A DNA stretch of 30,923 bases from contig CAYPCW010000034.1 of the NCBI GenBank assembly GCA_964409335.1, positions 1 to 30,923 on the forward strand. The letters run 5' to 3'. The stretch is from JABMOW01 sp964409335 (GTDB lineage: Bacteria > Fidelibacterota > Marinisomatia > SCGC-AAA003-L08 > JACNLC01). Made by a program: the position numbers and the translations under genes. The notes under the pieces were generated by a model. It had not been told where the DNA came from. It ran no database searches and saw only the letters and a program-made list of their open reading frames with translations. Of the stretch, positions 1 to 7,264 are shown in pieces; position 1 is the first letter of the stretch, and each line of letters opens with the position of its first letter.

Positions 1-2
1 AT

Positions 3-1148
3 TTAGACATTAATGAAGCGTTCACTAATGCCGAAGAACTTGTAATGACCACTGACCTGCTCCGGCGAAAATGGATCACAAACCACTACTTTGGGATCAC
101 TCCGGTGATAACGGCAGAATGGTCGAATTTTAGATTTGACACGGGTTTCGAACTTCGGGAATACCAGGGTCATCATCATGGTGATGTTTCTCAATTCTCC
201 GATCAGAATTTATCGGGGATGATTCCCGGGTGGTACCGGTATTATGATTACGACGGGAAAAAATATTCGACCACCTTTTTTGCACAATCGGTTTGGAACG
301 TGAATGACAACATGAACGTGACCGGGGATATCCAGTTTCAACATCACGATTGGACGTTTAGCCGGATCCCAATAGGGCATTTTTCAGATGTGGATATTTC
401 TGCCACATGGAATTTCTTCAGTCCACGACTGGGATTTACCTTTAAATTGGATCCGCTGACCACCGTATTCGGGACCTACGGCACCGCCATGAAGGAACCG
501 TCGGATGAACAGATCATCACTGCGGACGACGTCCGGGATGTCCCAAAAGCTGCTCAACCGGAAAAGGTGTACGATCTGGAATTGGGATTTACCCGGATTG
601 TACCCTCACACACCTTGAAAGTGAATTATTACAGAATGACCTATAAAAATGAGATCATTTCAGATATTTATGATTTTGAGAACACGGATTTTGATATCGT
701 GACGGCGGATGCAACCCTGCACCATGGGGTGGAATTTGAAGCATCATTTCGGTCCTCACCGGCGATAATTCTCGAATTCAATGGATCCCTTTCAACCGCA
801 ACTTACCGTTCAGGCAACCATCAAGATCATCGGTTACCAAATGTCCCCGGTGAGTTAATGAATCTGACAATTCAGTACACGCCTTCAGAAGATTATGGAT
901 TTTCCTCAATTACACGATTTGTGGGGCGACAGTATATCGAAGCAAATAACCGGAGAGAATTGTCCATCGATCCGTTTTCTACGATGGATCTGGGATTTTG
1001 GTTTGCGAAGGATAACTGGACGATGCGGGTTCGCATCAACAATATATTTGACATATTGTATGAAACCTACGGTTATGAATATGGAAGTGGATATTATTGG
1101 CCCGGCGCCACCAGAAACACGTCATTGAACCTTGAATTTGCATTATAA
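3..1148 (+). CDS. TonB-dependent outer-membrane receptor, C-terminal part (5' truncated by window edge)
   Basis: The reading frame is open from base 3, so the gene begins upstream of the window; the first in-frame ATG at 45 is internal. About 380 residues are visible, all of barrel type: alternating short amphipathic strands rich in aromatic residues, with turns such as DPLTTVFGTYGTAMKEPSDE and the late conserved strand in which a receptor barrel closes (RVRINNIFDILYETYGYEYG, then the end NTSLNLEFAL). The 'NNIFD' motif near the C terminus is characteristic of TonB-dependent receptors, which import scarce nutrients (siderophores, cobalamin, glycans, peptides) using TonB/ExbBD energy. The plug domain and signal peptide lie outside the window, so the substrate cannot be read. 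A sodium/solute symporter follows 54 bp downstream on the same strand, suggesting a paired outer- and inner-membrane uptake route. Confidence 0.9.
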   Translation, partial: LDINEAFTNAEELVMTTDLLRRKWITNHYFGITPVITAEWSNFRFDTGFELREYQGHHHGDVSQFSDQNLSGMIPGWYRYYDYDGKKYSTTFFAQSVWNVNDNMNVTGDIQFQHHDWTFSRIPIGHFSDVDISATWNFFSPRLGFTFKLDPLTTVFGTYGTAMKEPSDEQIITADDVRDVPKAAQPEKVYDLELGFTRIVPSHTLKVNYYRMTYKNEIISDIYDFENTDFDIVTADATLHHGVEFEASFRSSPAIILEFNGSLSTATYRSGNHQDHRLPNVPGELMNLTIQYTPSEDYGFSSITRFVGRQYIEANNRRELSIDPFSTMDLGFWFAKDNWTMRVRINNIFDILYETYGYEYGSGYYWPGATRNTSLNLEFAL

Positions 1149-1202
1149 TCCGGTGAACTATCCCATAAAAAATTGATTTTCTATTGAAATTTTAATTCAT
1201 TC

Positions 1203-2555
1203 ATGATCCAGACCGTCATCGTCGTTTACCTTTTTGTTATCCTGCTTGCCGGGTTTTGGCATCGAGCTGGGATAGACACGGAATCATTCCTCTTTGCAGG
1301 GCGCAAGCTTACCCTGCCGGCATTTGTTGCCACGCTGGTCACCACCTGGTATGGGGGAATCCTTGAGATCGGCAGGGTCTCATATGAACATGGAATTTCC
1401 ACATGGGTGATCTTTGGTGTTTTTTACTACGCCGCCGGACTGATTTTTCTCAAATGGATCGCACCCCGAATTTCATCGTTAAATATCCGAACTATTCCTG
1501 AATTTATTTTTCGAGCCTATGGATTCTGGCCGGCGATCATTGCAATCGGTTTTGTTTTCCTCCTTGCGTCCCCTGCTCCCTATATCAAAATGGCGGGCGG
1601 AATGTTTATGCATATTTTCCAATTTCCGGAATTTTGGGCGATTGTTACCGCAGCCGGATTCTCGGTGATCTACGCCTTTACAGGGGGATTCCAATCCGTC
1701 GTCCGAACAGATAAACTACAGTTTATCTTCATGTTTGGTGGATTTGCCATGATTCTTATCATCCTTACTTCTCAATATGGGGGACTGGATTTCCTCCGTA
1801 CCCGCACTCCGGAATATGCGTTCAATATCCCCGGTACCTTCTCATGGTCGTACATTCTCATCTGGGGATTTATTGCCATGATGACCTTTATCGATCCGGG
1901 GTTTTATCAACGGTGCTATGCCGGAAATAGCGATCGTACCGTCCAACGGGGATTACTCATTTCCATCGGTTTCTGGGTGATCTTTGATCTGATGAGCATC
2001 ATGACCGGAGTCTATGCATTGGCGATCCTCCCCGATGGTTCTGAAAATGTCTACCTTGAACTGGCAGATATGGTGCTCTCCCCTGTTTTTCGCGGGATAT
2101 TTTTTGTATCATTACTCGCAATTATCATGTCCACCATTGACAGCTATTCGTTTATTTCCGCATTTACCCTGGGAGAAGATCTGCCAAAACTTTTCCGCTG
2201 GAAGAAAGGGGAGGAAAATAACCTACGCCTGATTCGGATTGGACTGTTGATCACCAGTCTGATCGCGATCATCATCGCCAGCCGTTTCAAGCATGTTTTG
2301 GATATCTGGTATACCTTAGGTACTTTGGCTGTACCCGTATTGTTATTTCCGGTTTTGGGTGCAATGTACGGAAGGATCGTTCGATTTCCGCTCCTGGTGA
2401 TGCTGGCGCCTTTGGGCGTATCGGGTGTCTGGTATGTCTTCGGCATGACCCATCTATTGGATGGGTGGCCTCAGTACCCCCTATCCATTGAGCCCATGTA
2501 TCCGGGACTCATGACCAGTGGAATTTTGTTTTATTTGTTTCCTAAACCATCATAA
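1203..2555 (+). CDS. Sodium:solute symporter (SSS) family transporter
   Basis: A 450-residue hydrophobic protein with roughly 12-13 membrane helices across its length. Family signatures are visible: the helix-5/6 region YAFTGGFQSVVRTDKLQF (near residue 160), which matches the SSS pattern Y-x-x-x-GG-x-x-x-V-x-x-TD-x-x-Q, and the later helix SLLAIIMSTIDSYSFISAF (near 305), where family members place Na+ ligands in a serine/threonine-rich break. SSS proteins use the sodium gradient to bring sugars, amino acids, vitamins or organic acids across the inner membrane. No substrate can be assigned. The start is the first ATG after the receptor stop; its Shine-Dalgarno is weak. The cupin gene follows after 12 bp, so receptor, symporter, cupin and the small HhH gene are probably co-transcribed. 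Confidence 0.88.
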   Translation: MIQTVIVVYLFVILLAGFWHRAGIDTESFLFAGRKLTLPAFVATLVTTWYGGILEIGRVSYEHGISTWVIFGVFYYAAGLIFLKWIAPRISSLNIRTIPEFIFRAYGFWPAIIAIGFVFLLASPAPYIKMAGGMFMHIFQFPEFWAIVTAAGFSVIYAFTGGFQSVVRTDKLQFIFMFGGFAMILIILTSQYGGLDFLRTRTPEYAFNIPGTFSWSYILIWGFIAMMTFIDPGFYQRCYAGNSDRTVQRGLLISIGFWVIFDLMSIMTGVYALAILPDGSENVYLELADMVLSPVFRGIFFVSLLAIIMSTIDSYSFISAFTLGEDLPKLFRWKKGEENNLRLIRIGLLITSLIAIIIASRFKHVLDIWYTLGTLAVPVLLFPVLGAMYGRIVRFPLLVMLAPLGVSGVWYVFGMTHLLDGWPQYPLSIEPMYPGLMTSGILFYLFPKPS

Positions 2556-2567
2556 ACAGGGAGTCTT

Positions 2568-3110
2568 ATGGATTTTAAGAACATATGCAATATCAATTCG
2601 CTTCAGCTTGAGGATTGGAAAGCGGGAGAACGCTATCAGGGACAATCCGCAGATATTGCCGGGGAGATGGGCGCTAAAAAGATGGGCTTTCATGTAGAGA
2701 TTTTACCTCCGGGAATGTTCTCGTGCCCCTATCATTTCCACCGGCTTGAAGAAGAATGGTTCTTTGTGATTGCCGGAAAAGCCATGTTGCGTCAACATAA
2801 CCGGTACCGGGAATTGACACCCGGCGATATCCTTCATTTCGGATGTTCTGAAGAGTACGCTCATCAATTCTACAACCATACAGACGCAGAGTTTAAATTC
2901 ATCGCACTTTCTACCATTGATGAAAATGATATTGCAGAATACCCAGACTCAAATAAGATATACTTTCGAAAACAGAAAAAGATGTTCCTGCAGGCATCTG
3001 TTATTCCATATTTGACCGGTGAAGAAAACCCTGAAGATGGTTGGGATCGATCAATGCTAACCAGCGTACCGGGTTTATGTTCAAGAGATGAACGCGAGGG
3101 CAGGGAGTGA
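2568..3110 (+). CDS. Cupin-domain protein
   Basis: 180 residues with one cupin barrel at about 40-125. Metal ligands are all present: H56 and H58 in PYHFH, E62 in the acidic run after it, and H99 in EYAHQFYNHT, the standard HxHx(3)E...H set that holds Fe, Mn, Zn or Ni. The intermotif segment contains the usual glycine turns (VIAGKAML, LTPGDILHFG). Single-domain cupins of this type serve as sugar isomerases, dioxygenases or ligand sensors, and sequence alone does not separate these. A good ribosome site (GGGAG) precedes the ATG. The 60 residues after the barrel carry no motif I recognise. The stop TGA overlaps the GTG start of the next gene, so the two are translationally coupled. Confidence 0.82.
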   Translation: MDFKNICNINSLQLEDWKAGERYQGQSADIAGEMGAKKMGFHVEILPPGMFSCPYHFHRLEEEWFFVIAGKAMLRQHNRYRELTPGDILHFGCSEEYAHQFYNHTDAEFKFIALSTIDENDIAEYPDSNKIYFRKQKKMFLQASVIPYLTGEENPEDGWDRSMLTSVPGLCSRDEREGRE

Positions 3111-3385
3111 AACGTTTGAAAGATGATGGGATCGGTGCGTTAATGACCATCCCCGGTGTGGGAAAATCAATTGCCCGGGACCTTATGGACATAGGCATTC
3201 ATTCCGTCGAAGCACTCAAAGGCCGGGATCCGGAAGAATTATTCCGGTTGTCCAATGCCGTTGCCGGGCAGGTACAGGATCGCTGCCTATTGTACGTATT
3301 CCGGTGTGCAGTCTATTTTGCGAACGGAGAGGGATCTGAATACGACCCGGAAAAACTGCTATGGTGGAATTGGAAAACACCCTGA
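3107..3385 (+). CDS. Cdd1-like helix-hairpin-helix protein
   Basis: A 92-residue protein starting at GTG (3107), overlapping the upstream cupin stop by four bases (GTGA) and preceded by an AGGG-rich ribosome site. Residues 10-50 form a helix-hairpin-helix motif (LMTIPGVGKSIARDLMDIGI) of the kind that grips DNA backbone. The second half has the conserved block QVQDRCLLYVFRCAVYFAN and ends in a tryptophan-rich tail (KLLWWNWK). This layout and length match the small 'pathogenicity locus / Cdd1' family (also annotated mitomycin-resistance-like), whose biochemical role is not established. The family match is from memory of its motifs. Coupling to a cupin may simply reflect operon packing. Confidence 0.75.
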   Translation: MKRLKDDGIGALMTIPGVGKSIARDLMDIGIHSVEALKGRDPEELFRLSNAVAGQVQDRCLLYVFRCAVYFANGEGSEYDPEKLLWWNWKTP

Positions 3386-3546
3386 TCCTTTGGAAAATCA
3401 CGAAATCGCCTGGATTGACACGACGGAATATTTTAATTAAAGAAATAACGTAAATTAGATATCCGAAAATCCCGATACCGGCAGGTATTCGCGCCTGCTG
3501 AAAATTTGGGAGATCGGTTCATTAACAACCAAATAGGAGAATTAGC

Positions 3547-3945
3547 ATGAATATTAAACGATTCCTTATCGCCGGTGTAGCAGTTTATGTGGTGTTTGAG
3601 GTCCTTGATTTTATCGTCCATGGATTGATATTATCATCTACCTATGAGACTATGATGGATGTGTTTCGACCCCAGATGGAAAATTATATGTGGATTATGT
3701 ACATTACCGGTCTCGTGTTTGCCTTCCTGTTCGTTTATATTTATACGAAGGGGAGGGAAGGGAAAGGTGTCGCTGAAGGCATCCGTTACGGATTCATAAT
3801 GGGTTTGTTTATGTTGATTATAGGGATGTTTAATCAGTATGCCGTGTATGAGATCCCGTTGTCTCTGGCAGTCCAATGGTTTGTTTACGGGATGATCCAG
3901 TTCATGATCTGCGGAGCGGTTGCGTCGTTAATCTACAAGAGTTGA
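3547..3945 (+). CDS. Four-helix membrane protein of unknown function
   Basis: 132 residues with four predicted membrane helices at about 6-30, 47-67, 80-100 and 105-130, and a short basic loop (TKGREGKG) between helices 2 and 3 that is likely cytoplasmic. The start has a good ribosome site (AGGAG eight bases upstream). A 161-bp gap separates it from the preceding genes and a strong terminator follows, so it probably forms its own transcript or ends the operon. I do not recognise the family; the composition and size resemble small conserved integral membrane proteins found in many FCB genomes. No catalytic or metal-binding motif is evident. Confidence 0.75.
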   Translation: MNIKRFLIAGVAVYVVFEVLDFIVHGLILSSTYETMMDVFRPQMENYMWIMYITGLVFAFLFVYIYTKGREGKGVAEGIRYGFIMGLFMLIIGMFNQYAVYEIPLSLAVQWFVYGMIQFMICGAVASLIYKS

Positions 3946-3990
3946 CCTAATGTACTGAAAACCCCGTTTGACGGATTATTTGATCACCAT

Positions 3991-4032
3991 GCCCCTCCCT
4001 GGCCACATCCCGGGGAGGGGCGTTTTTCTTTT
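3991..4032 (+). terminator. Rho-independent terminator
   Basis: A perfect 9-bp GC-rich stem (GCCCCTCCC at 3991-3999 pairing with GGGAGGGGC at 4013-4021) with a 13-base loop is followed by a T-rich run (TTTTTCTTTT, 4023-4032). It lies 45 bp past the membrane-protein stop and closes the first plus-strand block. Confidence 0.9.
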
Positions 4033-4080
4033 CAGATACAATAATATGGGTATTAGAGCCTTTCATATACCCTGCCGGAT

Positions 4081-4172
4081 CACAGATTATTCGGACTAAG
4101 GAATCCTACCAAAAAGAAGAATCCTTTAATTATCAAATCCGTGTCATCCACGACATCCGCGGTTCTGACTAA
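4081..4172. repeat. Degenerate CGGAT-type intergenic repeat
   Basis: The right part (about 4136-4172) holds three diverged copies of a 9-base unit (ATCCGTGTC, ATCCACGAC, ATCCGCGGT). The left part (about 4081-4108) reads CACAGATTATTCGGACTAAG, which looks like the same unit in the opposite orientation. Together they form a loose palindromic element of the 'CACGGATTACGCGGATT' kind that is scattered between genes in many bacterial genomes. No open frame crosses it. The assignment to that repeat class is by eye. Confidence 0.5.
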
Positions 4173-4337
4173 AAAACTGGGTACATCAATTTTCAGAAGA
4201 AATCTATAAATTCTTCAGGTGTCCTGAAAATGATCGCAGGATGAACTGACAGTCCCTTTTCCCCACATATTCCTTTGACGAATGAGCGTTTCACGTCTAT
4301 TTTTCGGGCAATTATTTGTAGAAATTAGAGGAAATAA

Positions 4338-6212
4338 ATGAGAACACTTCCTGCGTCTATTCAAGAGATCACCGTTAAATCCGTTATTCTGGGGATTCTA
4401 TTATCCATGATCCTTGCCGGGGCGAATGCGTATTTGGGATTATTTGCCGGAATGACAGTTTCCGCATCCATTCCCGCTGCCGTGATCTCAATGGGGATAC
4501 TTAGTCTTTTCAAGCGATCCAATATTTTGGAAAATAATATTGTTCAAACGGCGGCTTCTGCCGGTGAATCCCTCGCAGCAGGGGTGATCTTCACGGTGCC
4601 GGCGCTGATCCTCATGGGTTACTGGACGGAGTTCAATTATTGGGAGATTACAAAAATCTCTGCGATTGGCGGAATCATCGGTGTCCTCTTCACAGTTCCC
4701 CTACGCAGGGCGTTAATCCTTGAGGCAAAATTACTTTACCCGGAAGGGATCGCCACCGCAGAAGTCCTGAAGGTTGGCGATGCGTCCAGGTTCGATCAGA
4801 CCGGCGAAGCCGCCCGAGGGTTAAAACTCATCGGGTTTGCCGGTCTTGCAGGCGGATTAATGAAATTGGCACAGCAGGGGTTTACGATGTGGAATTCTGC
4901 GATTGAGGGAGCTAAATCAATTGGAGGCGCCATTTTTGGGATGGGTTGTGATCTGTCCCCAGCCCTTATTTCTGTCGGATACATCGTTGGGAGAAACATA
5001 TCTATACTCATTTTTACCGGCGGATTTATCTCATGGATCATCGCTATCCCCATCTACTCCTATTTTCACGGATATACCGGCAATCCTCTCGATGCAGCCT
5101 GGGAGATATGGGACACAAAAATCCGGTACCTGGGTGTGGGCGCTATGGTAGTTGGAGGGATCTGGTCATTGATCAAACTCTCCCGTCCGCTCATGACCAG
5201 CATTCGAACCAGTATTCGCGCCATGGAAAATATGTACGGCGGCGGAATCATCAAGCGTGAAGATAAAGACCTCTCTTTCAGAACCGTTGGTTTTGGATTG
5301 ATCTTCATGCTTATTCCCGTCTTTTTCTTATATCTGGATGTGATCCATTCTGCAGGGCTCGCCATTTTACTGTCATTCATCATGATGGTTTTTGGATTTT
5401 TCTTCTCTGCTGTTGCCGCATACATGGCAGGGGTTGTTGGGTCTTCCAACAATCCAATTTCAGGAGTGACTATTGCGACCATTTTATTTTCATCTCTTTT
5501 ACTGCTGGCGCTCCTGGGGACCGGCTCTGTTGAAGGATCTGCATCAGCGATTATGATCGGGGCGGTCGTTTGCTGTGCAGCAGCGATCGGCGGAGACAAC
5601 ATGCAGGACTTGAAGACAGGTGTACTGGTAGGCGCTACGCCCTGGAAACAACAGATCATGCAAATGGTCGGGGTAATAAGCGGTGCTGTCGTCCTTGGGT
5701 TTGTTCTGGACGTACTTCATACGGCTTATACCATCGGTTCCCCGGTCTTATCTGCGCCACAGGCAACGTTAATGAAGTCAGTGGCTGAAGGCGTTTTCCA
5801 CGGAACTCTACCCTGGGATATGGTGTATATTGGGGCGATCATCGGCATCGGGATCATTTTACTTGATGTTTTCCAGGAGCGCAGAGGTTCTGATTTTCGA
5901 ATTCCGGTTTTGGCGGTAGCCGTGGGAATATATTTGCCCTTCAGTTTGTCCGTGCCCATATTTATCGGAGGGATGATCGCTCATGTCTCTGATCTAACGG
6001 GCGCCATCGAAAAGATCAAAAATAATGGTATTCTCATGGCATCGGGGTTAATTACCGGAGAAGCGATCATGGGCATTCTGGTGGCGGTTCCCATATTCAT
6101 CACATCAGACAAAAACTGGTGGCCTGCCATCCAGGGATTTGGATATGCCGGGATCGTTCTGTTTACCGGCATCATTTTATGGCTATTATTTAAGGTAACA
6201 ACGAAAAAATGA
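4338..6212 (+). CDS. OPT-family oligopeptide transporter
   Basis: 624 residues, nearly all hydrophobic, with about 14-16 membrane helices. The N terminus (SVILGILLSMILAGANAYLGLFAGMTVSASIPAAVIS, residues about 15-51) is the typical opening of bacterial OPT proteins. Further family blocks are the NNIVQTAASAGESLAAGVIF segment near 75 and the later GDNMQDLKTGVLVGATPWKQQ loop near 420. OPT proteins are proton-coupled importers of small peptides or metal-chelate complexes, so peptide uptake is the likely role here. The length agrees with the bacterial branch (about 600-680). The stop overlaps the start of the adenosine deaminase gene (ATGA at 6209-6212), so both are translated from one message. Confidence 0.92.
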   Translation: MRTLPASIQEITVKSVILGILLSMILAGANAYLGLFAGMTVSASIPAAVISMGILSLFKRSNILENNIVQTAASAGESLAAGVIFTVPALILMGYWTEFNYWEITKISAIGGIIGVLFTVPLRRALILEAKLLYPEGIATAEVLKVGDASRFDQTGEAARGLKLIGFAGLAGGLMKLAQQGFTMWNSAIEGAKSIGGAIFGMGCDLSPALISVGYIVGRNISILIFTGGFISWIIAIPIYSYFHGYTGNPLDAAWEIWDTKIRYLGVGAMVVGGIWSLIKLSRPLMTSIRTSIRAMENMYGGGIIKREDKDLSFRTVGFGLIFMLIPVFFLYLDVIHSAGLAILLSFIMMVFGFFFSAVAAYMAGVVGSSNNPISGVTIATILFSSLLLLALLGTGSVEGSASAIMIGAVVCCAAAIGGDNMQDLKTGVLVGATPWKQQIMQMVGVISGAVVLGFVLDVLHTAYTIGSPVLSAPQATLMKSVAEGVFHGTLPWDMVYIGAIIGIGIILLDVFQERRGSDFRIPVLAVAVGIYLPFSLSVPIFIGGMIAHVSDLTGAIEKIKNNGILMASGLITGEAIMGILVAVPIFITSDKNWWPAIQGFGYAGIVLFTGIILWLLFKVTTKK

Positions 6213-7264
6213 AACTCACAAAAAATCTGATCAGGAGACTCCCAAAACCGGAACTTCACTGTCATTTGGACGGCTCACTCCGGGTGAAAACCGTGATCGA
6301 TCTGGCAAAAAAACAAAAAAACGATATCCCTTCCTATGACAATGATGAGCTAAAAAAAATTCTTAATGTAGGTAAAAATATCGGATCACTGGAGGAATAC
6401 ATCAAGCGATTTGATATTACGCTGGCGGTACTTCAAACCCCAGAGTCGCTCATCCGTGCCGCTTATGAACTGACTGAAGATTGTGCACTTGACGGCGTCA
6501 GATATCTGGAAGTACGGTACTCTCCCATCCTTCATACCCACCATGGGATGACCCTGGCTGAAACCGTTGATGCGGTATACCAGGGGCTGTCAAATGCGGA
6601 AAAGGATTTCAACATCAAAACCGGTATCATCCTCTGTGGGATCAGACATATTTCCCCTGAGGTTTCTCTGAAGCTTGCAGACCTGACCGTACAATTTAAA
6701 AATAAAGGGGTGGTCGGGTTTGATCTCGCCGGAGCAGAAGAGAATTTCCCTGCGAAACATCACCAGGAGGCATTTTCATTGATCCTTCGGAATAATATTA
6801 ATACCACTCTGCATGCAGGCGAAGCCTATGGACCCGAAAGCATTCATCAGGCAATCCATTACTGTGGTGCACATCGAATCGGTCATGGCACGCGATTGAA
6901 AGAGAATCCTGAATTGATGGATTATGTGAACGACCACCGGATTGCCCTTGAAATGTGCCTTACCAGTAACATTCAAACGAAAAGCATTCGTTCATTCAGG
7001 GAGCATCCCTTCCGGTATTATCTCAACAAGCACCTGCGCGTGACTCTGAATACCGATAACCGGCTTATTTCGAACACAACCCTCACCGATGAGTATTGGT
7101 TGGCTCACGAACAGTATGGCTTGACCTTATCCAATTTCAGGACCGTCATTATCAATGGATTCAAGAGCGCATTCATGCACCACATTGAACGGCGAAAAAT
7201 GATCAATCATGTGCTGGATGAACTAGAGTCTGAATTCGGGTTTAAAAAAAGGGTTATTGTCTGA
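6209..7264 (+). CDS. add: Adenosine deaminase
   Basis: 351 residues, the family's usual size. All zinc and catalytic residues are visible: H17 and H19 (ELHCHLDGSL), H202 and E205 (LHAGEAYGPES), H226 (HRIGHGTRL) and D283 (NTDNRLIS). The enzyme hydrolyses adenosine or deoxyadenosine to inosine or deoxyinosine plus ammonia in the cytoplasm, feeding purine salvage or nucleoside catabolism. The residue after the zinc aspartate is Asn, where mouse and E. coli enzymes have a second Asp; 'NTDNR' is, to my recollection, a known variant in some bacterial lineages. Related adenine or aminodeoxyfutalosine deaminases share the fold, so the exact substrate is a little less sure than the family. It is coupled to the OPT gene, and its end overlaps the opposing PorZ-like gene by 11 bp. 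Confidence 0.88.
   Translation: MKLTKNLIRRLPKPELHCHLDGSLRVKTVIDLAKKQKNDIPSYDNDELKKILNVGKNIGSLEEYIKRFDITLAVLQTPESLIRAAYELTEDCALDGVRYLEVRYSPILHTHHGMTLAETVDAVYQGLSNAEKDFNIKTGIILCGIRHISPEVSLKLADLTVQFKNKGVVGFDLAGAEENFPAKHHQEAFSLILRNNINTTLHAGEAYGPESIHQAIHYCGAHRIGHGTRLKENPELMDYVNDHRIALEMCLTSNIQTKSIRSFREHPFRYYLNKHLRVTLNTDNRLISNTTLTDEYWLAHEQYGLTLSNFRTVIINGFKSAFMHHIERRKMINHVLDELESEFGFKKRVIV

Larger units (their letters stand above)
3946..4337. other. Gene-free region between the membrane protein and the OPT transporter
   Basis: A 392-bp stretch without a credible gene. It contains the terminator at 3991-4032 and the degenerate repeat at 4081-4172; the rest (4173-4337) presumably carries the promoter of the OPT/deaminase pair. 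A good ribosome site (AGAGGA) sits just before the ATG at 4338. I see no tRNA or riboswitch fold. Confidence 0.6.

Noticed and set aside
3475..3505. GCAGG...CCTGC small hairpin upstream of the membrane-protein gene
   Set aside because: Five base pairs with no T-run and no match to a regulatory fold; likely chance.
5066..5659. 197-residue minus-strand ORF inside the OPT gene
   Set aside because: It lies wholly inside a clear transporter gene on the other strand; a shadow of hydrophobic codons without a ribosome site or domain.
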